Assembly (NCBI GenBank): GCA_010909165.1
Contig: VJWM01000281.1
Span: 62,001 to 126,000, forward strand
Origin: Anthoceros angustus
Taxonomy: Eukaryota; Streptophyta; Anthocerotopsida; Anthocerotales; Anthocerotaceae
Direction of reading: 5' to 3'
DNA length: 64,000 nt
The position numbers were made by a program, and so were the translations under genes. Below, one piece after another: positions 33,998 through 48,110 of the stretch; positions within the stretch are counted from its first letter, which is position 1, and each line of letters opens with the position of its first letter. The notes beneath the pieces are model-generated. The model was not told where the DNA came from. It saw only the letters and a list, made by a program, of their open reading frames with translations, and did not search any database.

Positions 33998-36645
33998 GGA
34001 GGTCTTTACTATGTAGAAAAGGTTTTTTTTTTTTTTTTTTTGGTTGGAAGTTTCATGCCAAAGTGGTTAAAAAGTAACGCTTTGGGTCGGACCGTTCGAT
34101 GATAGTTCATACATGCCACATAAGCAATCATGCTTTAGTAGAGAAATTGATCCAAAATAGAATGGGTGTAGTTTCTCTTTGATGTAGACTAGGTTTTCAA
34201 AGTTTTGGTGTTTCATACTCAAGATGGGGTATTGTTATTCTTCTTCTATTTATCTATCTAGGTACATGATGGCATCAACAAATCCATCAATTGCAAGAAT
34301 GTATCCAATCGATGGACAATAAACACCAACAATATTTTTGCCAACTTCATTGCTAGTTCTAAATAAAGCTCCAAAACCTACATTATTTACATCGTCCTCG
34401 AAATTAGCATACAATGAGCCTAATTGTGTGTCTTCGATATGTGGGCGTAGTTGATCTTGGCATGCAAGTCCTTGCACTACATGTCGGTACTAGGTGCTTC
34501 TTTGGCTTCTTGATCCCACTCGTGAGACAGTTTTATGAGCCTCCAATGCGCCATGTGATTATTCTATTACTTGGCCAATCACGATGATTACTTTTTGGTC
34601 TTTGCCCTTTTCTATTCTTGGAATTTTTGATTTGTTGAGTAGCCTACCAACTACGGACCGTGATCCAAGGACGAGCATAGTCTCGATGAGCTAAGCACCT
34701 AATCGGTGCAGACGGCCGCACGAGATGGTGGATCAAGAAGGAGATATGGGAGCTTGCGACTAACCATAGTCGTGCTAGCCTAGGTTAACTCACTAGAGCA
34801 TAGTTAGCAAACCGTAGTCAAGAACCTCGGGTTACACAAATTGGACATGGACACGGACCAAGCCGCAGGGCTACAAGTCACACGCGCCAAGATCAAGAAG
34901 ACTCTCTTCTTCATGCCCCTCGCCTCGCTCGCGGTCGAGGCCCTCGCCATGTGCGCTCATATATGGTATCAAAGCCTATCCATCGATGCATTGCGACCGA
35001 TGTTTCTTGAAGATCTCAATGCACCGGAGTGGATCAAAGAAGGAGATATGGGAGCTTGCGCCAACGATCGAGCATTAGGGCTTAGGGCGGAGCAGACAAG
35101 CCTTGTCATAGCATTAGGGCTTATCCGACTTCTAGAAAAGGTAGTTAATATAAGCGGCATCCTACGAGATGGTGGAGCTTGCGACTAACCATAGTCGTGC
35201 TAGCCTAGTCTAGAAAAATAATGAGTTTTGCTTTCTCACCGTCTTCTTGGCATGCAAGTCCTTGCACTACATGTCGGTACTAGGTGCTTCTTTGGCTTAT
35301 CCGACTTCTAGAAAAGGTAGTTAATATAAGCGGCATCCTACGAGATGGGCACCCACAGCACGAGGAGCGGCAAGTCGGGAACGAGAGTCTCTTGGATCTT
35401 GGGAACGGATCAAGTAGCCCGCGCCTTGTCCGAGCACGTGTTCAAATATTTGACTCACCTTGTTCTTGACTAGAGTATGCCTAACTCGTTAGTTGATCCT
35501 AGGTTAGTCTCTCAAGCTAAACTAACCGTACATCCTATAGCTAGCTAGCTAGCCCTCGTGCTTCGCTATGTCGGACGCCGCCACGGCCCTCGCCGGATTA
35601 GGCGGCTCGGTGCTATGTCCATCATAGCCTCGCGATCGACTATGTCCTTCACGGTGGAGCTTGCTCAATCCGCCGTGACGATTAACAAAAGCTCATACAC
35701 TCTTAAGTGCACAAGCACGAAGCAATTGTAACTATGGTTGATATAAACATAATTTCTAAGAAGGCACAAGTTGGTCTTGAAGATGGTGCTGTGTCGTATT
35801 CTGGCACCATTCTTGCGTGCCTTTTGAGACATGTTGTATGATTCCCCAATGTGCCAAGAGATTATTCTTTTACTTGTTCAAACATGAAGATCACTTTTTG
35901 GTCTTTGCCCTCTTCCTCTTCTTGGCATTTTTGATTTGTGGAGCAACCCACTAATGTTTCATTATAACTTATTTCAAAAACTTTAATCAAATCCATATGG
36001 ACATATACATATGTCCAAACAGTTCAAATCGGTGCGAGGAAAATGCAAATGCTAGCCTAGTCTAGAAAAATAATGAGTTTTGCTTTCTCACCGTCTTCTT
36101 GGACCGCGTCAACCCGGTGTAGTAGACATCGATTGGCACGCTTAGGCTATGAATATCGGTCTCAAATATTTTTCACAGGCGACGAGGCGACCCTGATTCT
36201 TCTTCTTGTTCAAGGTACAATACACTATTTCAAGATCGCAAAGTGGACATTTGAAAGGTCCTTGAGATAGCTTTGGCACGACTTTTGTGATTTTGGTTTT
36301 GCCCAGCTCTTACGCTTGCCCATGTTTCTCAATGTCTTGTTCGTGAGTTAGGCTCTTTATTTTCTTGGGATCTAAAAAGCGAAAGGAGGCAGTTACTAGG
36401 ATTCAATACCGTATTTGTTCACACGATGGAACATATATAGTCTTTCTTCGGTGAAATTTCTGGTATTTATTCAAAGATATTTACAAGCCAGCTCACAAAA
36501 ACCCTATTGTGGCTATCATGATGTGCAAGCTTGATCACATGTTGCTCACCCTAATAAACCCCACGGTCCTAGTTCATGTAGTTCAAATCCGCCACTTGGC
36601 CAACTACTAGTTGAACTACTAGTTGAACTACTAGTTGAACTGCAA
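33998..36645 (+). repeat. 2.5-kb unit, full copy with an internal patch
   Basis: 2648 bp with a T run of about 20. At 35170-35300 a patch made of GCGACTAACCATAG, AATGAGTTTTGC and GGCATGCAAGTCC pieces is inserted, so the CTTCTAGAAAAGGTAG word occurs twice (~35129 and ~35306). Confidence 0.9.
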
Positions 36646-38080
36646 GGAGGTCTTTACTATGTAGAAAAGGTTTTTTTTTTTTTTGGTTGGAAGTTTCATG
36701 CCAAAGTGGTTAAAAAGTAACGTTTGGGTCGGACCGTTCGATGATAGTTCATACATGCCACATAAGCAATCATGCTTTAGTAGAGAAATTAATCCAAAAT
36801 AGAATGGGTGTAGTTTCTCTTTGATGTAGACTAAGACTAAGCTTGAACTATCATTGAACTACTAGTTTGGCATGGACCTCGTCTAATCAAATCCAAAATA
36901 GAATGGGTGTAGTTTCTCTTTGCACTTTTGAATAGGTTTTCAAAGTTTTGGTGTTTCATACTCAAGATGGGGTATTGTTATTCTTCTTCTATTTATCTAT
37001 CTAGGTACATGATGGCATCAACAAATCCATCAATTGCAAGAATGTATCCAAGCGATGGACAATAAACACCAACAATATTTTTGCCAACTTCATTGCTAGT
37101 TCTAAATAAAGCTCCAAAACCTACATTATTTACATCGTCCTCGAAATTAGCATACAATGAGCCTAATTGTGTGTCTTCGTATATGTGGGGCGTAGTTTGA
37201 TCTTGGCATGCAAGTCCTTGCACTACATGTCGGTACTAGGTGCTTCTTTGGCTTCTTGATCCCACTCGTGAGACAGTTTTATGAGCCTCCAATGCGCCAT
37301 GTGATTATTCTATTACTTGGCCAATCACGATGATTACTTTTTGGTCTTTGCCCTTTTCTATTCTTGGAATTTTTGATCGATTTGTTGAGTAGCCTACCAA
37401 CTACGGACCGTGATCCAAGGACGAGCATAGTCTCGATGAGCTAAGCACCTAATCGGTGCAGACGAGCACGAGATGGTGGATCAAAGAAGGAGATATGGGA
37501 GCTTGCGACTAACCATAGTCGTGCTAGCCTAGGTTAACTCACTAGAGCATAGTTAGCAAACCGTAGTCAAGAACCTCGGGTTACACAAATTGGACATGGA
37601 CACGGACCAAGCCGCAGGGCTACAAGTCACACGCCAAGATCAAGAAGACTCTTCTTCATGCCCCTCGCCTCGCTCGCGGTCGAGGCCCTCGTCATGTGCG
37701 CTCATATATGGTATCAAAGCCTATCCATCGATGCATTGCGACCGATGTTTCTTGAAGATCTCAATGCACCGGAGTGGATCAAAAGAAGGAGATATGGGAG
37801 CTTGCGACCAACGATCGGCATTGTTAGGGCTTAGGGCGAGGACGGAGCAAGCCTTGTCATAGCATTAGGGCTTATCCGACTTCTAGAAAAGGTAGTTAAT
37901 ATAAGCGGCATCCTACGAGATGGGCACCCACAGCACGAGGAGCGGCAAGCGAGAGTCTCTTGGATCTTGGGAACGGATCAAGTAGCCCGCGCCTTGTCCG
38001 AGCACGTGTTCAAATATTTGACTCACCTTGTTCTTGACTAGAGTATGCCTAACTCGTTAGTTGATCCTAGGTTAGTCTCT
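36646..38080 (+). repeat. 2.5-kb unit, left 60 percent
   Basis: Keeps unit order from the start word through the primer-binding-site-like motif (~37708) to TCTCTCAAGCTA, then passes into a CTAG run that opens the scrambled zone. Near 36895-36920 the pocket is filled with a second AATCCAAAATAGAATGGG piece. Confidence 0.88.
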
Positions 38081-38082
38081 CA

Positions 38083-38126
38083 AGCTAGCTAGCTAGCTAG
38101 CTAGCTAGCTAGCTAGCTAGCTAGCC
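38083..38126 (+). repeat. CTAG tetranucleotide expansion
   Basis: About ten uninterrupted CTAG repeats, expanded from the three or four copies found in regular units (for example ~1424-1438). A similar expansion lies at 55658-55701. Confidence 0.95.
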
Positions 38127-41100
38127 TAGGTTAACTCACTAGAGCATAGTTAGCAAACCGTAGTCAAGAACCTCGGGTTACACAAATTGGACATGGACAC
38201 GGACCAAGCCGCAGGGCTACAAGTCACACGCCAAGATCAAGAAGACTCTCTTCTTGGCATGCAAGTCCTTGCACTACATGTCGGTACTAGGTGCTTCTTT
38301 GGCTTCTTGATCCCACTCCTCGTGAGACAGTTTTATGAGCCTCCAATGCGCCATGTGATTATTCTATTACTTGGCCAACTACTAGTTGAACTACATTATT
38401 TACATCGTCCTCGAAATTAGCATACAATGAGCCTAATTGTGTGTCTTCGTATATGTGGGGCGTAGTTTGATCTTGGCATGCAAGTCCTTGCACTACATGT
38501 CGGTACTAGGTGCTTCTTTGGCTTCTTGATCCCACTCCTCGTGAGACAGTTTTATGAGCCTCCAATGCGCCATTTGATTATTCTTTTACTTGTTCAAGGT
38601 ACAATACACTATTTCAAGATCGCAAAGTGGACATTTGAAAGGTCCTTGAGATAGCTTTGGCACGACTTTTGTGATTTGTTGAGTAGCCTACCAACTACGG
38701 ACCGTGATCCAAGGACGAGCATAGTCTCGATGAGCTAAGCACCTAATCGGTGCAGACGAGATGGTGGATCAAAAGAAGGAGATATGGGAGCTTGCGACTA
38801 ACCATAGTCGTGCTAGCCTAGGTTAACTCACTAGAGCATAGTTAGCAAACCGTAGTCAAGAACCTCGGGTTACACAAATTGGACATGGACACGGACCAAG
38901 CCGCAGGGCTACAAGTCACACGCCAAGATCGCAATTTTTGATTTGTGGAGCAACCCACTAATGTTTCATTATAACTTATTTCAAAAACTTTAATCAAATC
39001 CATATGGACATATACATATGTCCAAACAACACAAATCAAAGCGTGACGAGGAAAATGCAAATGCTAGCCTAGTCTAGAAAAATAATGAGTTTTGCTTTCT
39101 CACCGTCTTCTTGGCATTTTCGGCTGATTTGTGGAGCAACCCACTGTAGTAGACATCGATTGGCACGCTTAGGCTATGAATATCGATCTCAAATATTTTT
39201 GCCAACTTCATTGCTAGTTCTAAATAAAGCTCCAAAACCTACATTATTTACATCCTCCTTCTTGTTCAAGGTACAATACACTATTTCAAGATCGCAAAGT
39301 GGACATTTGAAAGGTCCTTGAGATAGCTTTGGCACGACTTTTGTGATTTTTGGTTTTGCCCAGCTCTTACGCTTGCCCATGTTTCTCAATGTCTTGTTCA
39401 AGGTACAATACACTCTTAAGTGCACAAGCACGAAGCAATTGTAACTATGGTTGATATAAACATAATTTCTAAGAAGGCACAAGTTGGTCTTGAAGATGGT
39501 CTTTGCCCTCTTCCTCTTCTTGGCATTTTCGGCTGATTTGTGGAGCAACCCACTAATGTTTCTTGAAGATGGTCTTTGCCCTTTTGAGACATGTTGTATG
39601 ATTCCCCAATGTGCCAAGAGATTATTCTTTTACTTGTTCAAGGTACAATACACTATTTCAAGATCGCAGTGGACATTTGAAAGGTCCTTGAGATAGAGCA
39701 AGATGCAAGAAGGAGATGGGAGCTTGCGACTAACCATAGTCGTGCTAGCCTAGTCTAGAAAAATAATGAGTTTTGCTTTCTCACCGTCTTCTTGTTCAAA
39801 CATGAAGATCACTTTTTGGTCTTGAAGATCTCAATGCACCGGAGTGGATCAAAGAAGGAGATGGGAGCTTGCTCAATCCGCCGTGACGATTAACAAAAGC
39901 TCATACACTCTTAAGTGCACAAGCACGAAGCAATTGTAACTATGGTTGATATAAACATAATTTCTAAGAAGGCACAAGTTGGTCTTGAAGATCTCAATGC
40001 ACCGGAGTGGATCAAAGAAGGAGATGGGAGCTTGCGACTAACCATAGTCGTGCTAGCCTAGTCTAGAAAAATAATGAGTTTTGCTTTCTCACCGTCTTCT
40101 TGGCATGCAAGTCCTTGCACTACATGTTTCTTGAAGATCTCAATGCACCGGAGTGGATCAAAAGAAGGAGATGGGAGCTTGCGACTAACCATAGTCGTGC
40201 TAGCCTAGGTTAACTCACTAGAGCATAGTTAGCAAACCGTAGTCAAGAACCTCGGGTTACACAAATTGGACATGGACACGGACCAAGCCGCAGGGCTACA
40301 AGTCACACGCCAAGATCAAGAAGACTCTCTTCTTCTATTTATCTATCTAGGTACATGATGGCATCAACAAATCCATCAATTGCAAGAATGTATCCAAGAT
40401 GGGGTATTGTTATTCTTTTACTTGTTCAAGGTACAATACACTATTTCAAGATCAAGAAGACTCTCTTCTTCTTCTTGTTCAAACATGAAGATCACTTTTT
40501 GGTTGGAAGTTTCATGCCAAAGCTGGTTAAAAGTAACGTTTGGGTCGGACCGTTCGATGATAGTTCATACATGCCACATAAGCAATCATGCTTTAGTAGA
40601 GAAATTGATCCAAAATAGAATGGGTGTAGTTGATCTTGGCATTTTCGGCTGATTTGTGGAGCAACCCACTAATGTTTCTCAATGTCTTGTTCAAGGTACA
40701 ATACACTATTTCAAGATCGCAAAGTGGACATTTGAAAGGTCCTTGAGATAGCTTTGGCACGACTTTTGTGATTTTTGGTTTTGCCCAGCTCTTACGCTTG
40801 CCCATGTTTCTCAATGTCTTGTTCAAGGTACAATACACTATTTCAAGATCGCAGTGGACATTTGAAAGGTCCTTGAGATAGCTTTGGCACGACTTTTGTG
40901 ATTTTTGGTTGGAAGTTTCATGCCAAAGCTGGTTAAAAGTAACGTTTGGGTCGGACCGTTCGATGATAGTTCATACATGCCACATAAGCAATCATGCTTT
41001 AGTAGAGAAATTAATCCAAAATAGAATGGGTGTAGTTTCTCAATGTCTTGTTCAAACATGAAGATCACTTTTTGGTCTTGAAGATCTCAATGCACCGGAG

Positions 41101-41900
41101 TGGATCAAAGAAGGAGATGGGAGCTTGCGACTAACCATAGTCGTGCTAGCCTAGTCTAGAAAAATAATGAGTTTTGCTTTCTCACCGTCTTCTTGTTCAA
41201 GGTACAATACACTATTTCAAGATCGCAGTGGACATTTGAAAGGTCCTTGAGATAGCTTTGGCACGACTTTTGTGATTTTTGGTTGGAAGTTTCATGCCAA
41301 AGCTGGTTAAAAGTAACGTTTGGGTCGGACCGTTCGATGATAGTTCATGTAGTTCAAATCCGCCACTTGGCCAATCACGATGATTACTTTTGGTCTTTGC
41401 CCTTTTCTATTCTTGGAATTTTGGTGATTTGTGGAGCAACCCACTAATGTTTCATTATAACTTATTCAAAAACTTTAATCAAATCCAAAATAGAATGGGT
41501 GTAGTTTCTCTTTGATGTAGACTAGGTTTTCAAAGTTTTGGTGTTTCATACTCAAGATGGGGTATTGTTATTCTTTTACTTGTTCAAGGTACAATACACT
41601 ATTTCAAGATCGCAGTGGACATTTGAAAGGTCCTTGATAGCTTTGGCACGACTTTTGTGATTTTTGGTTGGAAGTTTCATGCCACATAAGCAATCATGCT
41701 TTAGTAGAGAAATTGATCCAAAATAGAATGGGTGTAGTTTCTCTTTGATGTAGACTAGGTTTTCAAAGTTTTGGTGTTTCATACTCAAGATGGGGTATTG
41801 TTATTCTTTTACTTGTTCAAGGTACAATACACTATTTCAAGATCGCAAAGTGGACATTTGAAAGGTCCTTGATAGCTTTGGCACGACTTTTGTGATTTTT

Positions 41901-42326
41901 GGTTGGAAGTTTCATGCCAAAGCTGGTTAAAAGTAACGTTTGGGTCGGACCGTTCGATGATAGTTCATGTAGTTCAAATCCGCCACTTGGCCAATCACGA
42001 TGATTACTTTTGGTCTTTGCCCTTTTCTATTCTTGGAATTTTGGTTGGAAGTTTCATGCCAAAGCTGGTTAAAAGTAACGTTTGGGTCGGACCGTTCGAT
42101 GATAGTTCATGTAGTTCAAATCCGCCACTTGGCCAATCACGATGATTACTTTTGGTCTTTGCCCTTTTCTATTCTTGGAATTTTGGTTGGAAGTTTCATG
42201 CCAAAGCTGGTTAAAAGTAACGTTTGGGTCGGACCGTTCGATGATAGTTCATGTAGTTCAAATCCGCCACTTGGCCAATCACGATGATTACTTTTGGTCT
42301 TTGCCTTTTGAGACATGTTGTATGAT
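41901..42326 (+). repeat. 142-bp secondary tandem repeat
   Basis: Copies start with GGTTGGAAGTTTCATGCC at 41901, 42043 and 42185, a period of 142 bp. Each joins a left-part piece to the CGCCACTTGGCCAATCACG piece and closes through GGAATTTTGGTT. Confidence 0.9.
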
Positions 42327-42542
42327 TCCCCAATGTGCCAAGAGATTATTCTATTACTTGGCCAATCACGATGATTACTTTTGGTCTTTGCCTTTTGAGA
42401 CATGTTGTATGATTCCCCAATGTGCCAAGAGATTATTCTTTTACTTGTTCAAGGTACAATACACTATTTCAAGATCGCAAAGTGGACATTTGAAAGGTCC
42501 TTGATAGCTTTGGCACGACTTTTGTGATTTTTGGTTGGAAGT

Positions 42543-43850
42543 TTCATGCCAAAGCTGGTTAAAAGTAACGTTTGGGTCGGACCGTTCGATGATAGTTCAT
42601 ACATGCCACATAAGCAATCATGCTTTAGTAGAGAAATTGATCCAAAATAGAATGGGTGTAGTTTCTCTTTGATGTAGACTAGGTTTTCAAAGTTTTGGTG
42701 TTTCATGCCAAAGCTGGTTAAAAGTAACGTTTGGGTCGGACCGTTCGATGATAGTTCATACATGCCACATAAGCAATCATGCTTTAGTAGAGAAATTGAT
42801 CCAAAATAGAATGGGTGTAGTTTCTCTTTGATGTAGACTAGGTTTTCAAAGTTTTGGTGTTTCATACTCAAGATCAAGAAGACTCTCTTCTTCATGCCAC
42901 ATAAGCAATCATGCTTTAGTAGAGAAATTGATCCAAAATAGAATGGGTGTAGTTGATCTTGGCATTTTCGGCTGATTTGTTGAGTAGCCTACCAACTACG
43001 GACCGTGATCCAAGAAGACTCTCTTCATGCCAAAGCTGGTTAAAAGTAACGTTTGGGTCGGACCGTTCGATGATAGTTCATACATGCCACATAAGCAATC
43101 ATGCTTTAGTAGAGAAATTGATCCAAAATAGAATGGGTGTAGTTTCTCTTTGATGTAGACTAGGTTTTCAAAGTTTTGGTGTTTCATACTCAAGATCAAG
43201 AAGACTCTCTTCTTCATGCCAAAGCTGGTTAAAAGTAACGTTTGGGTCGGACCGTTCGATGATAGTTCATACATGCCACATAAGCAATCATGCTTTAGTA
43301 GAGAAATTGATCCAAAATAGAATGGGTGTAGTTTCTCTTTGATGTAGACTAGGTTTTCAAAGTTTTGGTGTTTCATACTCAAGATGGGGTATTGTTATTC
43401 TTCTTCATGCCAAAGCTGGTTAAAAGTAACGTTTGGGTCGGACCGTTCGATGATAGTTCATACATGCCACATAAGCAATCATGCTTTAGTAGAGAAATTG
43501 ATCCAAAATAGAATGGGTGTAGTTTCTCTTTGATGTAGACTAGGTTTTCAAAGTTTTGGTGTTTCATGCCAAAGCTGGTTAAAAGTAACGTTTGGGTCGG
43601 ACCGTTCGATGATAGTTCATACATGCCACATAAGCAATCATGCTTTAGTAGAGAAATTGATCCAAAATAGAATGGGTGTAGTTTCTCTTTGATGTAGACT
43701 AGGTTTTCAAAGTTTTGGTGTTTCATGCCAAAGCTGGTTAAAAGTAACGTTTGGGTCGGACCGTTCGATGATAGTTCATGTAGTTCAAATCCAAAATAGA
43801 ATGGGTGTAGTTTCTCTTTGATGTAGACTAGGTTTTCAAAGTTTTGGTGA
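42543..43850 (+). repeat. About 160-190-bp irregular tandem repeat
   Basis: A module from TTTCATGCCAAAGCTGG to GGTTTTCAAAGTTTTGGTG occurs at about 42543, 42703, 43026, 43215, 43405, 43563 and 43723. Where it closes directly through GTTTCAT the period is about 160 bp; where it first passes through ACTCAAGATCAAGAAGAC the period is longer (~188 bp). Confidence 0.88.
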
Positions 43851-45351
43851 TTTGTTGAGTAGCCTACCAACTACGGACCGTGATCCAAGGACGAGCATAG
43901 TCTCGATGAGCTAAGCACCTAATCGCTGCACGAGCAGCCGCACGAGATGGTGGATCGCAGCAGCTGGCGACTAACCATAGTCGTGCTAGCCTAGGTTAAC
44001 TCACTAGAGCATAGTTAGCAAACCGTAGTCAAGTTGGTCTTGAAGATGGTGGATCAAAAGAAGGAGCGAAATTGGAGAAACATTTTAGCACAAGTCATGC
44101 GAGACCCACCTCTGGACAAGAGATTATTCTTTTACTTGTTCAAGGTACAATACACTATTTCAAGATCAAGAAGACTCTCTTCTTGGCATGCAAGTCCTTG
44201 CACTACATGTCGGTACTAGGTGCTTCTTTGGCTTCTTGATCCCACTCCTCGTGAGACAAGTTTTATGAGCCTCCAATGTGCCAAGAGATTATTCTTTTAC
44301 TTGTTCAAGGTACAATACACTATTTCAAGATCAAGAAGACTCTCTTCTTGTTCAAGGTACAATACACTATTTCAAGATCGCAGTGGACATTTGAAAGGTC
44401 CTTGATAGCTTTGGCACGACTTTTGTGATTTTGGTGATTTGTTGAGTAGCCTACCAACTACGGACCGTGATCCAAGAAGGAGATATGGGAGCTTGCTCAA
44501 TCCGCCGTGATAGCTTTGGCACGACTTTTGTGATTTTGGTGATTTGTGGAGCAACCCACTAATGTTTCATTATAACTTATTTCAAAAACTTTAATCAAAT
44601 CCAAAATAGAATGGGTGTAGTTTGGGTCGGACCGTTCGATGATAGTTCATACATGCCACATAAGCAATCATGCTTTAGTAGAGAAATTGATCCAAAATAG
44701 AATGGGTGTAGTTTGGGTCGGACCGTTCGATGATAGTTCATACATGCCACATAAGCAATCATGCTTTAGTAGAGAAGGAGATATGGGAGCTTGCTCAATC
44801 ACGATGATTACTTTTGGTCTTGAAGATGGTGGATCAAAAGAAGGAGATATGGGAGCTTGCTCAATCACGATGATTACTTTTGGTCTTTGCCCTTTTCTAT
44901 TCTTGGAATTTTTGGTTGGAAGTTTCATGCCAAAGCTGGTTAAAAGTAACGTTTGGGTCGGACCGTTCGATGATAGTTCATACATGCCACATAAGCAATC
45001 ATGCTTTAGTAGAGAAATTGATCCAAAATAGAATGGGTGTAGTTTCTCTTTGATGTAGACTAAGCTTGAACTATCATTGAACTACTAGTTTGGCATGCAA
45101 GTCCTTGCACTACATGTCGGTACTAGGTGCTTCTTTGGCTTCTTGATCCCACTCCTCGTGAGACAAGTTTTATGAGCCTCCAATGCGCCATGTGATTATT
45201 CTTTTACTTGTTCAAGGTACAATACACTATTTCAAGATCAAGAAGACTCTCTTCTTGTTCAAGGTACAATACACTATTTCAAGATCGCAGTGGACATTTG
45301 AAAGGTCCTTGATAGCTTTGGCACGACTTTTGTGATTTGTTGAGTAGCCTA

Positions 45352-45451
45352 CCAACTACTAGTTGAACTACTAGTTGAACTACTAGTTGAACTACTAGTT
45401 GAACTACTAGTTGAACTACTAGTTGAACTACTAGTTGAACTACTAGTTTGG
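45352..45451 (+). repeat. 12-bp minisatellite, about 8 copies
   Basis: Tandem ACTAGTTGAACT. In regular units one to three copies of this word end the unit. On the minus strand the run reads as a repeating LVVQ or TSSS tetrapeptide, which is a consequence of the 12-bp period and not a protein domain. Confidence 0.95.
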
Positions 45452-46491
45452 CATGCAAGAAAAGGTTTTTTTTTTTTTTGGTTGTTTCATTATAACTTAT
45501 TTCAAAAACTTTAATCAAATCCATATGGACATATACATGCCACATAAGCAATCATGCTTTAGTAGAGAAATTGATCCAAAATAGAATGGGTGTAGTTTCT
45601 CTTTGATGTAGACTAAGCTTGAACTATCATTGAACTACTAGTTGAACTACTAGTTGAACTACTAGTTTGGCATGCAAGTCCTTGCACTACATGTTTCTTG
45701 AAGATGGTGGATCAAAAGAAGGAGATATGGGAGCTTGCTCAATCCGCCGTGATAGCTTTGGCACGACTTTTGTGATTTTGGTTGGAAGTTTCATGCCAAA
45801 GCTGGTTAAAAGTAACGTTTGGGTCGGACCGTTCGATGATAGTTCATACATGCCACATAAGCAATCATGCTTTAGTAGAGAAATTGATCCAAAATAGAAT
45901 GGGTGTAGTTCAAATCCATATGGACATATACATGCCACATAAGCAATCATGCTTTAGTAGAGAAATTGATCCAAAATAGAATGGGTGTAGTTTCTCTTTG
46001 ATGTAGACTAAGCTTGAACTATCATTGAACTACTAGTTTGGCATGCAAGTCCTTGCACTACATGTTTCTTGAAGATCACTTTTGGTCTTTGCCTCTTCTT
46101 GTTCAAACATGAAGATCACTTTTGGTCTTGAAGATCACTTTTGGTCTTTGCCTCTTCTTGTTCAAGGTACAATACACTATTTCAAGATCGCAGTGGACAT
46201 TTGAAAGGTCCTTGATAGCTTTGGCACGACTTTTGTGATTTTGGTGATTTGTGGAGCAACCCACTAATGTTTCATTATAACTTATTTCAAAAACTTTAAT
46301 CAAATCCATCAATTGCAAGAATGTATCCAAGATGGGGTATTGTTATTCTTCTTCTATTTATTCAAAGATATTTACAAGCCAGCTCACAAAACCCTATTGT
46401 GGCTATCATGATGTGCAAGCTTGATCACATGTTGCTCACCCTAATAAACCCCACGGTCCTAGTTCATGTAGTTCAAATCCGCCACTTGGCC

Positions 46492-46626
46492 AACTACTAG
46501 TTGAACTACTAGTTGAACTACTAGTTGAACTACTAGTTGAACTACTAGTTGAACTACTAGTTGAACTACTAGTTGAACTACTAGTTGAACTACTAGTTGA
46601 ACTACTAGTTGAACTACTAGTTGAAG
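46492..46626 (+). repeat. 12-bp minisatellite, about 11 copies
   Basis: Same ACTAGTTGAACT repeat, entered from CACTTGGCCAACT and left into GAGGAGGAAAATGC. Confidence 0.95.
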
Positions 46627-48023
46627 AGGAGGAAAATGCAAATGCTAGCCTAGTCTAGAAAAATAATGAGTTTTGCTTTCTCACCGTCTTCTTGTTCAAA
46701 CATGAAGATCACTTTTGGTCTTGAAGATGGTGGATCAAAAGAAGGAGATATGGGAGCTTGCTCAATCCGCCGTGATTAACAAAAGCTCATACACTCTTAA
46801 GTGCACAAGCACGAAGCAATTGTAACTATGGTTGATATAAACATAATTTCTAAGAAGGCACAAGTTGGTCTTGAAGATGGTGGATCAAAAGAAGGAGATA
46901 TGGGAGCTTGCTCAATCCGCCGTGATTAACAAAAGCTCATACACTCTTAAGTGCACAAGCACGAAGCAATTGTAACTATGGTTGATATAAACATAATTTC
47001 TAAGAAGGCACAAGTTGGTCTTGAAGATCACTTTTGGTCTTGAAGATCTCAATGCCTTTTGAGACATGTTGTATGATTCCCCAATGTGCCAAGAGATTAT
47101 TCTATTACTTGGCCAATCACGATGATTACTTTTGGTCTTTGCCCTTTTCTATTCTTGGAATTTTGATGTAGACTAGGTTTTCAAAGTTTTGGTGTTTCAT
47201 ACTCAAGATGGGAGCTTGCTCAATCCGCCACTTGGCCAATCACGATGATTACTTTTGGTCTTGAAGATGGTGGACCGTTCGATGATAGTTCATACATGCC
47301 ACATAAGCAATCATGCTTTAGTAGAGAAATTGATCCAAAATAGAATGGGTGGAAAGGCAAGGAGTTGGAGATACATGGAGTCGCACAAAACCCTATTGTG
47401 GCTATCATGATGTGCAAGCTTGATCACATGTTGCTCACCCTAATAAACCCCACGGTCCTAGTTCATGTAGTTCAAATCCGCCACTTGGCCAATCACGATG
47501 ATTACTTTTGGTCTTTGCCCTCTTCCTCTTCTTGTTCAAGGTACAATACACTATTTCAAGATCGCAGTGGACATTTGAAAGCAAGCTAGAGAAGGAGAGG
47601 CACCACCGAGATGTTTTGGTTTTGCCCAGCTCTTACGCTTGCCCATGTTTCTTGAAATGCAAATGCTAGCCTAGGTTAACTCACTAGAGCATAGTTAGCA
47701 AACCGTAGTCAAGAACCTCGGGTTACACAAATTGGACATGGACACGGACCAAGCCGCAGGGCTACAAGTCACACGCGCCAAGATCAAGAAGGCACAAGTT
47801 GGTCTTGAAGATGGTGGATCAAAAGAAGGAGATATGGGAGCTTGCTCAATCCGCCACTTGGCCAATCACGATTAACAAAAGCTCATACACTCTTAAGTGC
47901 ACAAGCACGAAGCAATTGTAACTATGGTTGATATAAACATAATTTCTAAGAAGGCACAAGTTGGTCTTGAAGATGGTGGATCAAAAGAAGGAGATATGGG
48001 AGCTTGCTCAATCCGCCACTTGG

Positions 48024-48110
48024 CCAACTACTAGTTGAACTACTAGTTGAACTACTAGTTGAACTACTAGTTGAACTACTAGTTGAACTACTAGTTGAAC
48101 TACTAGTTTG
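48024..48110 (+). repeat. 12-bp minisatellite, about 7 copies
   Basis: Same repeat, entered from CACTTGGCCAACT and left through ACTAGTTTGGCATGC. Confidence 0.95.

Noticed and set aside
42464-43870. Minus-strand frames of 128-163 residues with repeated SSNGPTQTLLLTSFGMK
   Set aside because: Chance frames through the ~160-bp secondary tandem repeat. The same words are interrupted by stops in regular units, so they are not genes.
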